NCBI RefSeq assembly: GCF_902463975.1
Contig: NZ_CABQHJ010000038.1
Coordinates: forward strand, 1-23,514
From: Phascolarctobacterium_A sp902463975
GTDB lineage: Bacteria > Bacillota > Negativicutes > Acidaminococcales > Acidaminococcaceae
DNA length: 23,514 bases
Reading direction: 5' to 3'
Position 1 is the first letter of the stretch, and every line of letters begins with the position of its first letter. Position numbers and translations under genes: made by a program. Under the pieces are notes generated by a model. It made no database searches. It saw only the letters and a program-made list of their open reading frames with translations, and was not told the origin of the DNA. Positions 13,801 to 20,273 of this stretch are shown piece after piece.

Positions 13801-16755
13801 ACAACCGAAGTTGGTAAAGGCTGGACAGTAGCAACAGATAACGGTACGGCAACTAAGGTAGGAGCTGGTGATACCGTAAAATTCAGCGGTGCTGATGATA
13901 ACATCAAAGTAAGCAATGATGGCAAAGATGTAAAGGTAGAGCTGAACAAAAACCTGACTGGTATTCAATCCATCAATGGTACTGGTGCAGGCAGCATTAG
14001 CTTTGCAGATGGCGGTATCAAGCTTAACAACAAGGTTACTATTGATAATACCGGAAAGATTACTGGCGTGGCAGATGGCACAATCGCTGCAGGCTCTACC
14101 GACGCAGTAAACGGCAGCCAGTTGAATGACATAAAGAACAGCATCAATACTGATATCAGTAACAAGACCTTCGGTCTGAAAGATGATAAAGGCAGCGAAG
14201 TTACCAGTACTTTGGGCAATACTGTTCAGGTTAAGGGTGCAGATGGTATTACTTCTACCGTAAAAGATGGAGCATTGGAAATCGGCCTGAAGCTGCAGGA
14301 TAACTCTAACCTCGTAGTTAACAGCAACGGTCTGGCACTGAACACCGCTCTGACTGGCATTCAATCCATCAATGGTGCAGGTGGTACAATCAATCTTGCA
14401 GGCTCTGCTATTACCATTAACGAAACTACCTTTAACAAGGATGGCAGAATTCAAAACGTAGCAGATGGCACTGAAACAAAAGATGCAGTAAACTTTGGTC
14501 AGTTGGACGCAACCAACAAAAAAGTAGATAATTTGACAACCGAAGTTGGTAAAGGCTGGACAGTAGCAACAGATAACGGTACGGCAACTAAGGTAGGAGC
14601 TGGTGATACCGTAAAATTCAGCGGTGCTGATGATAACATCAAAGTAAGCAATGATGGCAAAGATGTAAAGGTAGAGCTGAACAAAAACCTGACTGGTATT
14701 CAATCCATCAATGGTAATAGTGCAGGCAGCATCAGCTTTGCAGACGGCGATATCAAGCTTAACAACAAGGTTACTATTGATAATACCGGAAAGATTACCG
14801 GCGTAGCAGCAGGTACTAATGACAGCGACGCAGTCAACGTAAGCCAGCTGAACGCTGTAAAAGCGGAAGCAAGCAAAAAAACTACCTTGTCCGACGGCAA
14901 GAATACAACTGTTACATCTGTAACGACTGACGGTCAGACTGATTACAAGGTAAATGTTGCAGGTGATTTAAAAGACATTACATCTGTTGCTAATGGTGCT
15001 TCGGAGATTAAGCTGAATGCAGATAGCATTATCATTGCTAATACAAACAAAACTTTTGCAATTACTAACAGCGGTATTGGCATGAGCTATATCACTGCTG
15101 ATTATAGTGCAAAATCCATCATGCTTGGTGAAAATGGTACAACCATCAGCGGTGGCCTGAATGTTGCAGGTAGCAAGATTACCGGCGTAGCAGCAGGCGA
15201 AGCTAATACTGACGCTGTAAACGTAGGTCAGCTGAATACAGTTAAAAATGAACTGCAGACATCTGATAAACGGTTGGTGACCAATCAGGCATCTACTGAT
15301 GGTTCCTATAAACCTGATGCTAATGGTAATATCAGCTTGCGTGTAGAAGACCAAAACAAAAATGGCTTTAATGTTGTAATTAAAGATGTCGCATCTAAGG
15401 CTGAACTGGGTGAAGTTGCTAATCGTGTTACGAATGTCGAAAATAAAGTAACGCAAATTGAAACCGATGTTACTAACATTAAAACCGATATTACTAACAT
15501 CAAATCAGATGTCACTAATATTAAAAACGATATTACTGATATCAATACTCGTGTAGATAAGGTTGAAGCACTTGCTGGTAAGCACACTACATTAGAAAAA
15601 AATGGCAATAATATCAATGTTGAGGAAACAGAAGTTGATGGTCAAAAGAACTACAAGGTTAACCTGAATGAGGATATTATGTTGGGTGATGAGAATGGTA
15701 AGAATGTAAGTATCAGTGGTACTAATGGTACTATTACAGCTACTGGCGATATTACAACTGCAAACCGCATAAATGCTGATAAGGGTGGTAAATTGGCGGA
15801 TATTGATGTTACTGGTAATAAGCTTTCCAATGGCAGTTCTTCTATCACTCTTGATGGTACTAATGTTAAGGTTAATGACAAGGTTACGGTCGATAAGGAT
15901 GGCAAAATCAGCGGCGTGGCTAAGGGTGATATCAGCAATACATCTACTGATGCGGTAAATGATAGCCAACTTTATGATACTAATACCCATATTACTAATG
16001 TTGAAAACCAGGTTATCAGCAACAGCAACCGCATCGGCCAATTGAGCAGCCGCGTGAACAAGGTTGGCGCAGGCGCAGCAGCTCTGGCAGCACTGCACTC
16101 GATGGACTTTGATCCGGACGACAAACTGACCTTCTCTGCCGGCTATGGCAACTATGCAGGCCAAAACGCAGCAGCAATCGGCGCTTACTACCGTCCTGAT
16201 GAAAAGGTAATGTTCAGCGTTGGCGGCACTGTAGGCAACGGTGAAAACATGGTTAACGCAGGCATCTCCTTCTCCCTGGATCGTACCAACCATGTAAGCA
16301 ACAGCCGTACTGCTCTGGCTCGTGAGGTTATCGAACTGCGCGGTCAATTGGCAGAAATGGGCGCTAAGATGGCTAAGATGGCTAAGATGGAAAAAGCATT
16401 TGGTATGCTGGATGAAAGCAAGACCAAGCTCTTCCCGGATATCCCGGCTAACCATTGGGCATATGAATACATCGCTAAGCTGGCAGGCAACGGCTACATC
16501 GAAGGCTATCCTGACGGCAACTTCGGCGGTGACCGTCTGATGACCCGTTATGAATTTGCTGCAATGCTCTATCGTGCAATCGAAAACGGCGCAGCTCTGG
16601 AAGAAAAGATCATCAAAGAGTTTGAGCCTGAGCTGGGACGTATCCGTGTAGACCGCATCAGCGGCGAAGACGGCAATCGCGATAAGATCGAACGTGTACG
16701 CGTAAACGATACTAAAGGCGAGCGCGACCATTACGGCAACAAGCTGGCAAAATAA
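10870..16755 (+). CDS. Trimeric autotransporter adhesin (YadA/Hia type) with a C-terminal SLH domain
   Basis: A 1961-residue surface adhesin. It opens with the extended signal peptide region of type V secretion (MNKVFKVIWNEARNAYVVVS), then a hydrophobic core, with cleavage near A56/E57. Residues about 57-470 are an unrecognised N-terminal region. YadA head repeats lie at about 477-575 (SVAIGDGA, AVALGFSA, SVAIGANS). About eight neck motifs (DAVNVAQL, DAVNFGQL, DAVNGSQL and similar) alternate with stalk modules. A coiled coil of heptads like VTNIKTDI spans about 1521-1567. The YadA anchor lies at about 1720-1805 (LSSRVNKVGAGAAALAAL to NAGISFSLD). Unusually the chain continues with a helix and an SLH domain (about 1855-1903; FPDIPANHWAYEYI, GYIEGYPDGNF). 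The anchor's C-terminus faces the periplasm, so the SLH could grip peptidoglycan. ATG 10870 is chosen over an in-frame TTG at 10855 because GGAGG (10857-10861) and the ESPR fit it. Confidence 0.95.
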   Translation: MNKVFKVIWNEARNAYVVVSEIAKNRGSKSCSTKKLLAMLIATGVMTCASFDVLAAEPTAAETAQFQYVAFYDETADLINGQDKLFGGHKYVYDATNKYWVREGYVLVVEKNGKLHTPLSANGKSADVLYTGGGDTGSILQSVASTVSANGTVTNMGESLNRITASAFAGVSHGGGTAVAGDWAYIIQDSSWKDSVAPENYKDGYADLIDKDNGMPKGFKTAEDPNTELNWDATKQAYTYKGKPVDYSNVYVINGKIGVFTNKDGSEVYKGTVFGKNNEILMTVKDANNHFYSYWASEVTDPSATMQSYRMTEYKKDLSVLEQNDNKLHRDDIKEVTMTTDASTNSAIIGLVRNGNTEAGASVKGAITVTSGGGTGGQDTFVKISNDTANQTFATGSKVEAIGTPGATTGFKINGVDYTITDNDTTYTAGENVTIDSDHKISVNLSEYAKKTDAAVVYNDKNSLHSTNSGNVGEKAIAFGKNTIADGKSSVAIGDGANVDANNVYTSSGNYSTAVGAASGAWGTQTTAVGYNAQAKGQNAVALGFSASASATDSVAIGANSVANREAGSVGLYAPTGNSSSTWKATSGAISIGSSTKTRQIINLAAGTADTDAVNVAQLKKVNAEAEKHTTLVAGANVTLDKKETESGLQYTISAIGGSNYQAGNGIAIEAENNTISVKLNDAEQNLVVNSNGLALKKNLTGMQSIQGAGEGKISFDGANVKVNNTTFGENNVVVGVAGDGKSPVQINGESGEITGLNNTKVGYTDFAVNKGKAATEGQLKQVMDEGWKFTTDSGNKTTVKVGPDGTNDNAVTFKGDGTNIAVTNTGKDIKVELKKDLTGLTSVTTNNAYVTNVDNNNNNSVTNVQYVNEQIAGVTLTEGNGISITDKKINVKLNNAEKNLVVDSNGLALNTALTGIQSITGAGAGSISFADGGIKLNNKVTIDNTGKITGVADGTDEKDAVNFGQLDATNKKVDNLTTEVGKGWTVATDNGTATKVGAGDTVKFSGADDNIKVSNDGKDVKVELNKNLTGIQSINGTGAGSISFADGGIKLNNKVTIDNTGKITGVADGTIAAGSTDAVNGSQLNDIKNSINTDISNKTFGLKDDKGSEVTSTLGNTVQVKGADGITSTVKDGALEIGLKLQDNSNLVVNSNGLALNTALTGIQSINGAGGTINLAGSAITINETTFNKDGRIQNVADGTETKDAVNFGQLDATNKKVDNLTTEVGKGWTVATDNGTATKVGAGDTVKFSGADDNIKVSNDGKDVKVELNKNLTGIQSINGNSAGSISFADGDIKLNNKVTIDNTGKITGVAAGTNDSDAVNVSQLNAVKAEASKKTTLSDGKNTTVTSVTTDGQTDYKVNVAGDLKDITSVANGASEIKLNADSIIIANTNKTFAITNSGIGMSYITADYSAKSIMLGENGTTISGGLNVAGSKITGVAAGEANTDAVNVGQLNTVKNELQTSDKRLVTNQASTDGSYKPDANGNISLRVEDQNKNGFNVVIKDVASKAELGEVANRVTNVENKVTQIETDVTNIKTDITNIKSDVTNIKNDITDINTRVDKVEALAGKHTTLEKNGNNINVEETEVDGQKNYKVNLNEDIMLGDENGKNVSISGTNGTITATGDITTANRINADKGGKLADIDVTGNKLSNGSSSITLDGTNVKVNDKVTVDKDGKISGVAKGDISNTSTDAVNDSQLYDTNTHITNVENQVISNSNRIGQLSSRVNKVGAGAAALAALHSMDFDPDDKLTFSAGYGNYAGQNAAAIGAYYRPDEKVMFSVGGTVGNGENMVNAGISFSLDRTNHVSNSRTALAREVIELRGQLAEMGAKMAKMAKMEKAFGMLDESKTKLFPDIPANHWAYEYIAKLAGNGYIEGYPDGNFGGDRLMTRYEFAAMLYRAIENGAALEEKIIKEFEPELGRIRVDRISGEDGNRDKIERVRVNDTKGERDHYGNKLAK
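13783..13981 (+). repeat. 199-bp perfect direct repeat in the adhesin stalk, copy 1
   Basis: Identical to 14518-14716 by base-by-base reading (offset 735, in frame, 245 codons). It encodes the stretch from KKVDNLTTEVGKGW to LTGIQSING. Similarity, no longer perfect, continues about 110 bases further. A third related segment of about 115 bases lies at 13620-13737. Confidence 0.93.
14518..14716 (+). repeat. 199-bp perfect direct repeat in the adhesin stalk, copy 2
   Basis: Second copy of 13783-13981. Recombination between the two would delete or add 245 codons without breaking the frame. Confidence 0.93.
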
Positions 16756-16795
16756 ATTGTCGGCAGTGACAAGTGAATAAAGCTCAGTAAACAGT

Positions 16796-16828
16796 AAAGG
16801 CGTTCTCCCGCAGGGGAGAACGCCTTTT
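16796..16828 (+). terminator. Rho-independent terminator of the adhesin gene
   Basis: An 11-bp GC-rich stem (16799-16809 with 16814-16824) around GCAG, flanked by AAA on the left and TTTT on the right. Almost the same sequence recurs at 18283-18317. Confidence 0.92.
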
Positions 16829-16880
16829 GCAGTAATGAAATATGCCATAAGTGTAATAGTACTTTTTATTTAACGAACTA

Positions 16881-16909
16881 TTGTTTTTAAGGCGTTTCTG
16901 TGTTATAAT
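16881..16909 (+). promoter_or_regulatory. Extended -10 promoter of the structured RNA
   Basis: TTGTTT (16881-16886), a 17-base spacer and TATAAT (16904-16909) preceded by the extended element TGt. Transcription would start near 16916, just before the first hairpin. Confidence 0.65.
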
Positions 16910-16915
16910 TACCTT

Positions 16916-17007
16916 AGTTGCATAGGTAGCCGCATTTTGGCGGAGCTTATGCCTGGTCGTGCGGACCAGTGGCGCCTGTCGAGCTTTCGGCAGGCGCCTT
17001 TTCCTTT
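16916..17007 (+). ncRNA. Candidate structured small RNA or leader attenuator, about 92 nt, unrecognised family
   Basis: Three consecutive hairpins follow the promoter. Hairpin 1 pairs GCATA (16920-16924) with TATGC (16948-16952), with an inner helix CCGC/GCGG. Hairpin 2 pairs CTGGTC (16953-16958) with GACCAG (16964-16969). Hairpin 3 pairs GGCGCCTG (16971-16978) with CAGGCGCC (16991-16998), extended by three to four inner pairs. It is followed by TTTTCCTTT, a proper intrinsic terminator. Hairpins 1 and 2 abut without a gap, a sign of a folded domain. It ends 69 nt before the nuclease gene. It could be an independent sRNA or a riboswitch-like leader controlling that gene. I do not recognise it as 6S, SRP RNA, tmRNA or a common riboswitch. 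Confidence 0.55.
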
Positions 17008-17075
17008 ATGTCAGTCGCAATTGCCGGCTTATATATTTTTACTACAAATTATGCTATAATCAAAGGAGGAAACAT

Positions 17076-18023
17076 ATGCAAAAGCAAATTTCTAATCTTG
17101 ACAAGCTGACTTTGTCCAACGATTTTCTTTTCAAGCACGTTATGCTCAGAAAGCGCATCTGCAAGCATATTCTGGAAGAGCTTTTACACACCCAAATTGC
17201 AGATATTACCTATCTTGAAGCAGAGAAGACTATCGATGTTTATCCTGACAGCCATGGTATTCGTTTGGATGTTAGAATTGCAGATGCTGCCAATACTCAT
17301 TACAATTTGGAAATGCAGGTAAAGAATCCTGTTAATCGTGCTACAGGAAAATTTCTGTTGCCTAAGCGTACCCGCTACTATCAGGCTATGCTTGATACGG
17401 ATATGCTGCAAAAAGGTCAGGATTATGACGAATTATCTCCTACGTATATAATTTTCTTCTGCCTGTTTGATTTTTTTCAGGATTCTCAGCGTATTTATAC
17501 CTTTAAGAAGCGTTGTCTGGAAAACATGAATATTGAATTGGCAGATGAAGCAGTTATTATGTTTCTCAATACCTTGGGAACCAAAGGTGATGTGTCACCG
17601 GACATTCAAAGTCTGTTTGACTACATCAACAGCAATACTATTAACAGTAATTTTACACGTGAGGTTGCTGACACGATTGTAGAAATTAAAAATGACAAGA
17701 AAGTGAGGGATGCCTATATGACTTACGAAATGCGTATGAAAGACTTGCGTGACGAAGCACATGCCGAAGGTCTGGCTGAGGGTAAGGCTCAGGGTCTCGC
17801 CGAAGGTAAGGCAGAAGGTCTCGCCGAAGGTAAGGCAGAAGGTCTCGCCGAAGGCAAGGCAGAAGGTCTCGCCGAAGGCAAGGCAAAAGGTCTCGCCGAA
17901 GGCAAGGCAAAAGAAAAGACTGCAACTGCAAAGCGTCTTTTAAGTATGGGATTATCTGTAGAGGATATTGCTAAGGCTACTTCACTTTCCGTTGAGCAGG
18001 TTGAAGCAATTAAGGCGGAATGA
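17076..18023 (+). CDS. Rpn-family PD-(D/E)XK nuclease (recombination-promoting nuclease / putative transposase)
   Basis: A 315-residue protein of the Rpn/PDDEXK_2 family, DNA endonucleases once annotated as transposases. The N-terminal nuclease domain (about 1-210) begins LTLSNDFLFKHVM. It shows the PD-(D/E)XK pattern with D65 (IRLDVRI) and E79-x-Q81 (YNLEMQVK). The C-terminal part has a helical linker (YEMRMKDLRDEAHAEG), six 8-residue repeats GLAEGKAE/Q/K, and a terminal helical segment (RLLSMGLSVEDIAKATSLSV). In E. coli, Rpn proteins work as toxic nucleases restrained by their own separately translated C-terminal domain and can act against phage. The frame is open from 16959, but ATG 17076 with AAAGGAGG (17062-17069) is clearly the start. 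An extended -10 TGcTATAAT (17052-17060) lies too close to the gene to be certain. The upstream RNA and the duplicated tail downstream form a self-contained module. Confidence 0.88.
   Translation: MQKQISNLDKLTLSNDFLFKHVMLRKRICKHILEELLHTQIADITYLEAEKTIDVYPDSHGIRLDVRIADAANTHYNLEMQVKNPVNRATGKFLLPKRTRYYQAMLDTDMLQKGQDYDELSPTYIIFFCLFDFFQDSQRIYTFKKRCLENMNIELADEAVIMFLNTLGTKGDVSPDIQSLFDYINSNTINSNFTREVADTIVEIKNDKKVRDAYMTYEMRMKDLRDEAHAEGLAEGKAQGLAEGKAEGLAEGKAEGLAEGKAEGLAEGKAKGLAEGKAKEKTATAKRLLSMGLSVEDIAKATSLSVEQVEAIKAE
17718..18023 (+). CDS. Possible internal translation product of the Rpn gene (RpnS-like C-terminal domain)
   Basis: In frame inside the nuclease gene, ATG 17718 (Met215) is preceded by GTGAGGGA (17703-17710), a usable Shine-Dalgarno. 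It would yield a 101-residue C-terminal protein containing all the GLAE/GKAE repeats. In E. coli Rpn proteins a C-terminal fragment translated separately from an internal start dimerises and blocks the full-length nuclease, and its four-residue repeats vary in number. The same organisation is visible here. Actual use of this start is inferred, not shown. Confidence 0.45.
   Translation: MTYEMRMKDLRDEAHAEGLAEGKAQGLAEGKAEGLAEGKAEGLAEGKAEGLAEGKAKGLAEGKAKEKTATAKRLLSMGLSVEDIAKATSLSVEQVEAIKAE
17769..17912 (+). repeat. Six tandem 24-bp units coding GLAEGKA(E/Q/K)
   Basis: Units start at 17769, 17793, 17817, 17841, 17865 and 17889. They differ at few bases. The first is the most divergent (GGTCTGGCTGAGGGTAAGG). 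Unit length is a multiple of three, so copy-number change keeps the frame. The downstream duplicate has only two units. Confidence 0.95.
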
Positions 18024-18051
18024 ATTTGACAAGAAAGTGAGGGATGCCTAT

Positions 18052-18261
18052 ATGACTTACGAAATGCGTATGAAAGACCTGCGTGACGAAGCACATGCCG
18101 AAGGTTTGGCTGAGGGTAAGGCTCAGGGTCTCGCCGAAGGTAAGGCAAAAGAAAAGACTGCAACTGCAAAGCGTCTTTTAAGTATGGGATTATCTGTAGA
18201 GGATATTGCTAAGGCTACTTCACTTTCCGTTGAGCAGGTTGAAGCTATTGAGGTGGAATGA
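18052..18261 (+). CDS. Free-standing 69-residue copy of the Rpn C-terminal domain
   Basis: This small ORF lies in the second duplication unit. It starts at the exact counterpart of the internal ATG (17718 + 334) with the same GTGAGGGA (18037-18044) before it, 28 nt after the nuclease stop. It encodes MTYEMRMKDLRDEAHAEG, two GLAEGKA units and the terminal helical segment, ending VEAIEVE. Several differences from copy 1 are silent, and the frame is kept to the stop, so it may be translated. If so, it would be an independent RpnS-like partner or inhibitor. It could instead be an untranslated leftover of duplication. Confidence 0.5.
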   Translation: MTYEMRMKDLRDEAHAEGLAEGKAQGLAEGKAKEKTATAKRLLSMGLSVEDIAKATSLSVEQVEAIEVE

Positions 18262-18282
18262 ATTTAATAAGTTGCTTACAGT

Positions 18283-18317
18283 AAAGGCGTTCTCCCGCAG
18301 TGGGAGAACGCCTTTTT
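18283..18317 (+). terminator. Rho-independent terminator after the Rpn module
   Basis: Stem 18283-18296 with 18302-18315 around GCAGT, running into TTTTT (18313-18317). It matches the adhesin terminator over about 38 bases with one extra T in the loop. On the opposite strand the hairpin is followed only by TTTA, so it may weakly serve the convergent minus-strand operon too. Confidence 0.9.
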
Positions 18318-18383
18318 ACATTATAACGAAAGCAGTTAAGCTGTTATGGTATACGCTTTATAGACTGCTTGCGAAGCTGACAC

Positions 18384-18821
18384 TTACCATTTTTCCGGAA
18401 TTCCGGGGAAGTCGGCAATCGTCAGCATACAGCAGCTGCCGGTAGCCAGCAGTGTATCTGCATCAGTATCATATACATGAATCTGCATAGTAATTAACTG
18501 GCCATTATGCGAAACAACCTCAGCTTGTGCCTCTACCATTGCACCGGAAGGAGCGCCCTTAATGAAATCTACGGTCATCGATACCGTAACCACGCGCTTG
18601 CCCATAGCGGCGCAGGCGATGCCGGTGGCATTATCCACCAGTGTTGTAAGCAAGCCTCCGTGCAACTTGCCGTTGAGGTTTGTGTGGATGGCAGGGTCGA
18701 TGCGCAGGCCGACTGCAGCTTTGCCGCAGCTGATGCTGTGAACCTTTATGCCGCAGTGCCGCATAAAAGCGTTATGCGTGTAGATATCTTTTACGCTTCG
18801 GATAATTTCTTCCGGTTGCAT
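18384..18821 (-). CDS. PaaI-family hotdog-fold acyl-CoA thioesterase
   Basis: A 145-residue single hotdog-domain protein of the PaaI/YbgC-like thioesterase group, which hydrolyses acyl-CoA to free acid and CoA, usually as a tetramer. The family signature is present as N48-L-N-G-K-L-H54-G-G-L with D63 in TTLVDNATG, the segment that supplies the catalytic Asn/Asp and the HGG turn. Start ATG (complement of 18819-18821) has AAAGGAGG just upstream, across the preceding gene's stop, which lies only 3 nt away. It is therefore the last gene of the four-gene minus-strand operon. A role in releasing CoA from stalled or wrong acyl-CoA intermediates of the propionate branch is plausible. The substrate is not known. 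Confidence 0.87.
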   Translation of the reverse strand: MQPEEIIRSVKDIYTHNAFMRHCGIKVHSISCGKAAVGLRIDPAIHTNLNGKLHGGLLTTLVDNATGIACAAMGKRVVTVSMTVDFIKGAPSGAMVEAQAEVVSHNGQLITMQIHVYDTDADTLLATGSCCMLTIADFPGIPEKW

Positions 18822-18824
18822 AAA

Positions 18825-20195
18825 TCATTCCTCCTTTAGACAGGCGTCCAGCGCTTGGGCAACGTCGTTGCATTGCTCAAGGCTTGCTACCCAATTTTGT
18901 AAACGTAATGCCTTTGCTTCACCGTAAACAGGTACGGCAAGGCTCATAAACTTGGCGCAGAGCTCATCCCAGGTCAGAGGATTTTCCGGATCTCCCTTAG
19001 GATAATCAACCTGCATTGTCAGTGTTTGACCATTCTGGAGTTGGATTTCTACTTTGGAGGCCAGCTTGGACGCATCTGCTGCATGAAGCTGTTCCATAGC
19101 CTCATCGCGGATAACCTCGATGTGCTGCATTAAATCCGTAAGACCTTTGTTATGGATACATTCCTCACTGAACTGCGTAATGCCTACTTCGCCGAACTTC
19201 AGCATTGCAGTGGAGCAATATTGAATACTGAATTTGCCGCCGTAGGGAGTTTGCGGCTGCGGATTGTTGATCAGATAGTTGGTAATATCGTTGACGTACA
19301 GCTTAATTTTAGCGATATCCTCAGGCTGAAGGGAATGAGCCTTGCGTAGCTCCTGAATGGCGTAAAGTGCGGCATGGGCGTGCTTGCAGCAGGCGTAGGG
19401 CTTGAAGGAGTTGATGTCGATTTTCAGTTTGTCGGTGCTCGTGTGTTCGGTAAGTTTTTCCAAATGCGGTTCTTTGACCATGGCACGGCAGAAGCCCTTT
19501 TCGCCTTCTAAAATTTCACTGGCTGCAGTAAAGCCCTTTTGCGACAGATAAGCGCTGAGGACACCGCTGTAGGAAGCCTTGCCCGTGTGCAGCGGCTTGC
19601 TCATGGCACCTTCTTTGAGAAATTCCCACAGGCCTGCTGCCTGAGTGCCGGCGCTGCCGTAGCACATCAAGGTCTGCTGTGCGTCAAGACCGAGGGCGTT
19701 GGCGGCAGCAGCACCGGCGGCGATTGTGCCCGCAGTACCGGTAGTATGCCAAAAGAAGTAGGATTCCGGGATAACCGCTTCGCCTACACGGCCGCTGGCT
19801 TCGTAGCCTGCACAAATTGCTGCGATGAGCTGCTTACCGCTTTTGTGCTCCGCTTCGCAGACAGCCAACGCTGGGGAAACAACAACGCAGGCCGGATGAA
19901 TAATCGACGGGTTATGCAGGTCATCAAAGTCCAGACTGTGGGAAGCAGCACTGTTGATAAAGGCTGCGTTCAGGGCACTGGCCTTTTTGGCGGGAAGGCT
20001 GCCGAAAATATTCGCCTGTGGTGCATCACCCTGCAGGATAACATCATGTATAATACGTACCGGTTTTTCCTGCGAACCGCGGATAGCAATTCCCAGCCAG
20101 TCCAGCAGACATTTTTTAGCCATTTCGATGCTGTGAGCAGAAAGCTTTTCGTAGCACAATTCTGCGGTAAATTTTGCTAATGCTTTAGTTGTCAT
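18825..20195 (-). CDS. MmgE/PrpD family protein (2-methylcitrate dehydratase / cis-aconitate decarboxylase-like)
   Basis: A 456-residue cytoplasmic member of the MmgE/PrpD family, which includes 2-methylcitrate dehydratase and cis-aconitate decarboxylase. The hallmark SHSLDFDD (85-92), followed by H94 and H100-P, is the family active-site segment. KPLHTGKAS and KPYACCKHAHAAL in the second half match the later conserved lysine and histidine regions. No methylcitrate synthase or methylisocitrate lyase gene is nearby. A full methylcitrate cycle is thus not indicated, and the reaction cannot be assigned. The gene sits between methylmalonyl-CoA mutase (78 nt upstream) and the thioesterase (3 nt downstream). 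A weak ribosome site (GGCAGGT) precedes the ATG (complement of 20193-20195). Confidence 0.85.
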   Translation of the reverse strand: MTTKALAKFTAELCYEKLSAHSIEMAKKCLLDWLGIAIRGSQEKPVRIIHDVILQGDAPQANIFGSLPAKKASALNAAFINSAASHSLDFDDLHNPSIIHPACVVVSPALAVCEAEHKSGKQLIAAICAGYEASGRVGEAVIPESYFFWHTTGTAGTIAAGAAAANALGLDAQQTLMCYGSAGTQAAGLWEFLKEGAMSKPLHTGKASYSGVLSAYLSQKGFTAASEILEGEKGFCRAMVKEPHLEKLTEHTSTDKLKIDINSFKPYACCKHAHAALYAIQELRKAHSLQPEDIAKIKLYVNDITNYLINNPQPQTPYGGKFSIQYCSTAMLKFGEVGITQFSEECIHNKGLTDLMQHIEVIRDEAMEQLHAADASKLASKVEIQLQNGQTLTMQVDYPKGDPENPLTWDELCAKFMSLAVPVYGEAKALRLQNWVASLEQCNDVAQALDACLKEE

Positions 20196-20273
20196 TGTTA
20201 ATACCTGCCTTTGCTTTAATTTTAACTATTGCCATGGTATTCGCCAAATGCAACGTAAACACCTGCCTTAGCC

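Larger units (their letters stand above)
17694..18265 (+). repeat. Tandem duplication of the 3' end of the Rpn gene
   Basis: Unit 1 (17694-18027, 334 bp) runs from GACAAGAAAGTGAGG through the stop codon to GAATGAATTT. Unit 2 (18028-18265, 238 bp) repeats it with a few substitutions. The 96-bp difference equals exactly four missing 24-bp units. The two copies abut, as in a tandem duplication followed by repeat contraction. Confidence 0.93.

Noticed and set aside
12529..14703. 724-codon open frame on the minus strand opposite the adhesin
   Set aside because: It mirrors the repetitive adhesin codons, has low-complexity repeated segments and no family signature. The plus-strand protein is unambiguous.
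16959..17075. N-terminal extension of the Rpn reading frame
   Set aside because: It is encoded by the structured RNA and its terminator. The AAAGGAGG before ATG 17076 and the family start LTLSNDFLFK fit the shorter protein.
17769..17912. Tandem repeats considered as a CRISPR array
   Set aside because: The units are contiguous 24-mers with no spacers and lie within an open coding frame.
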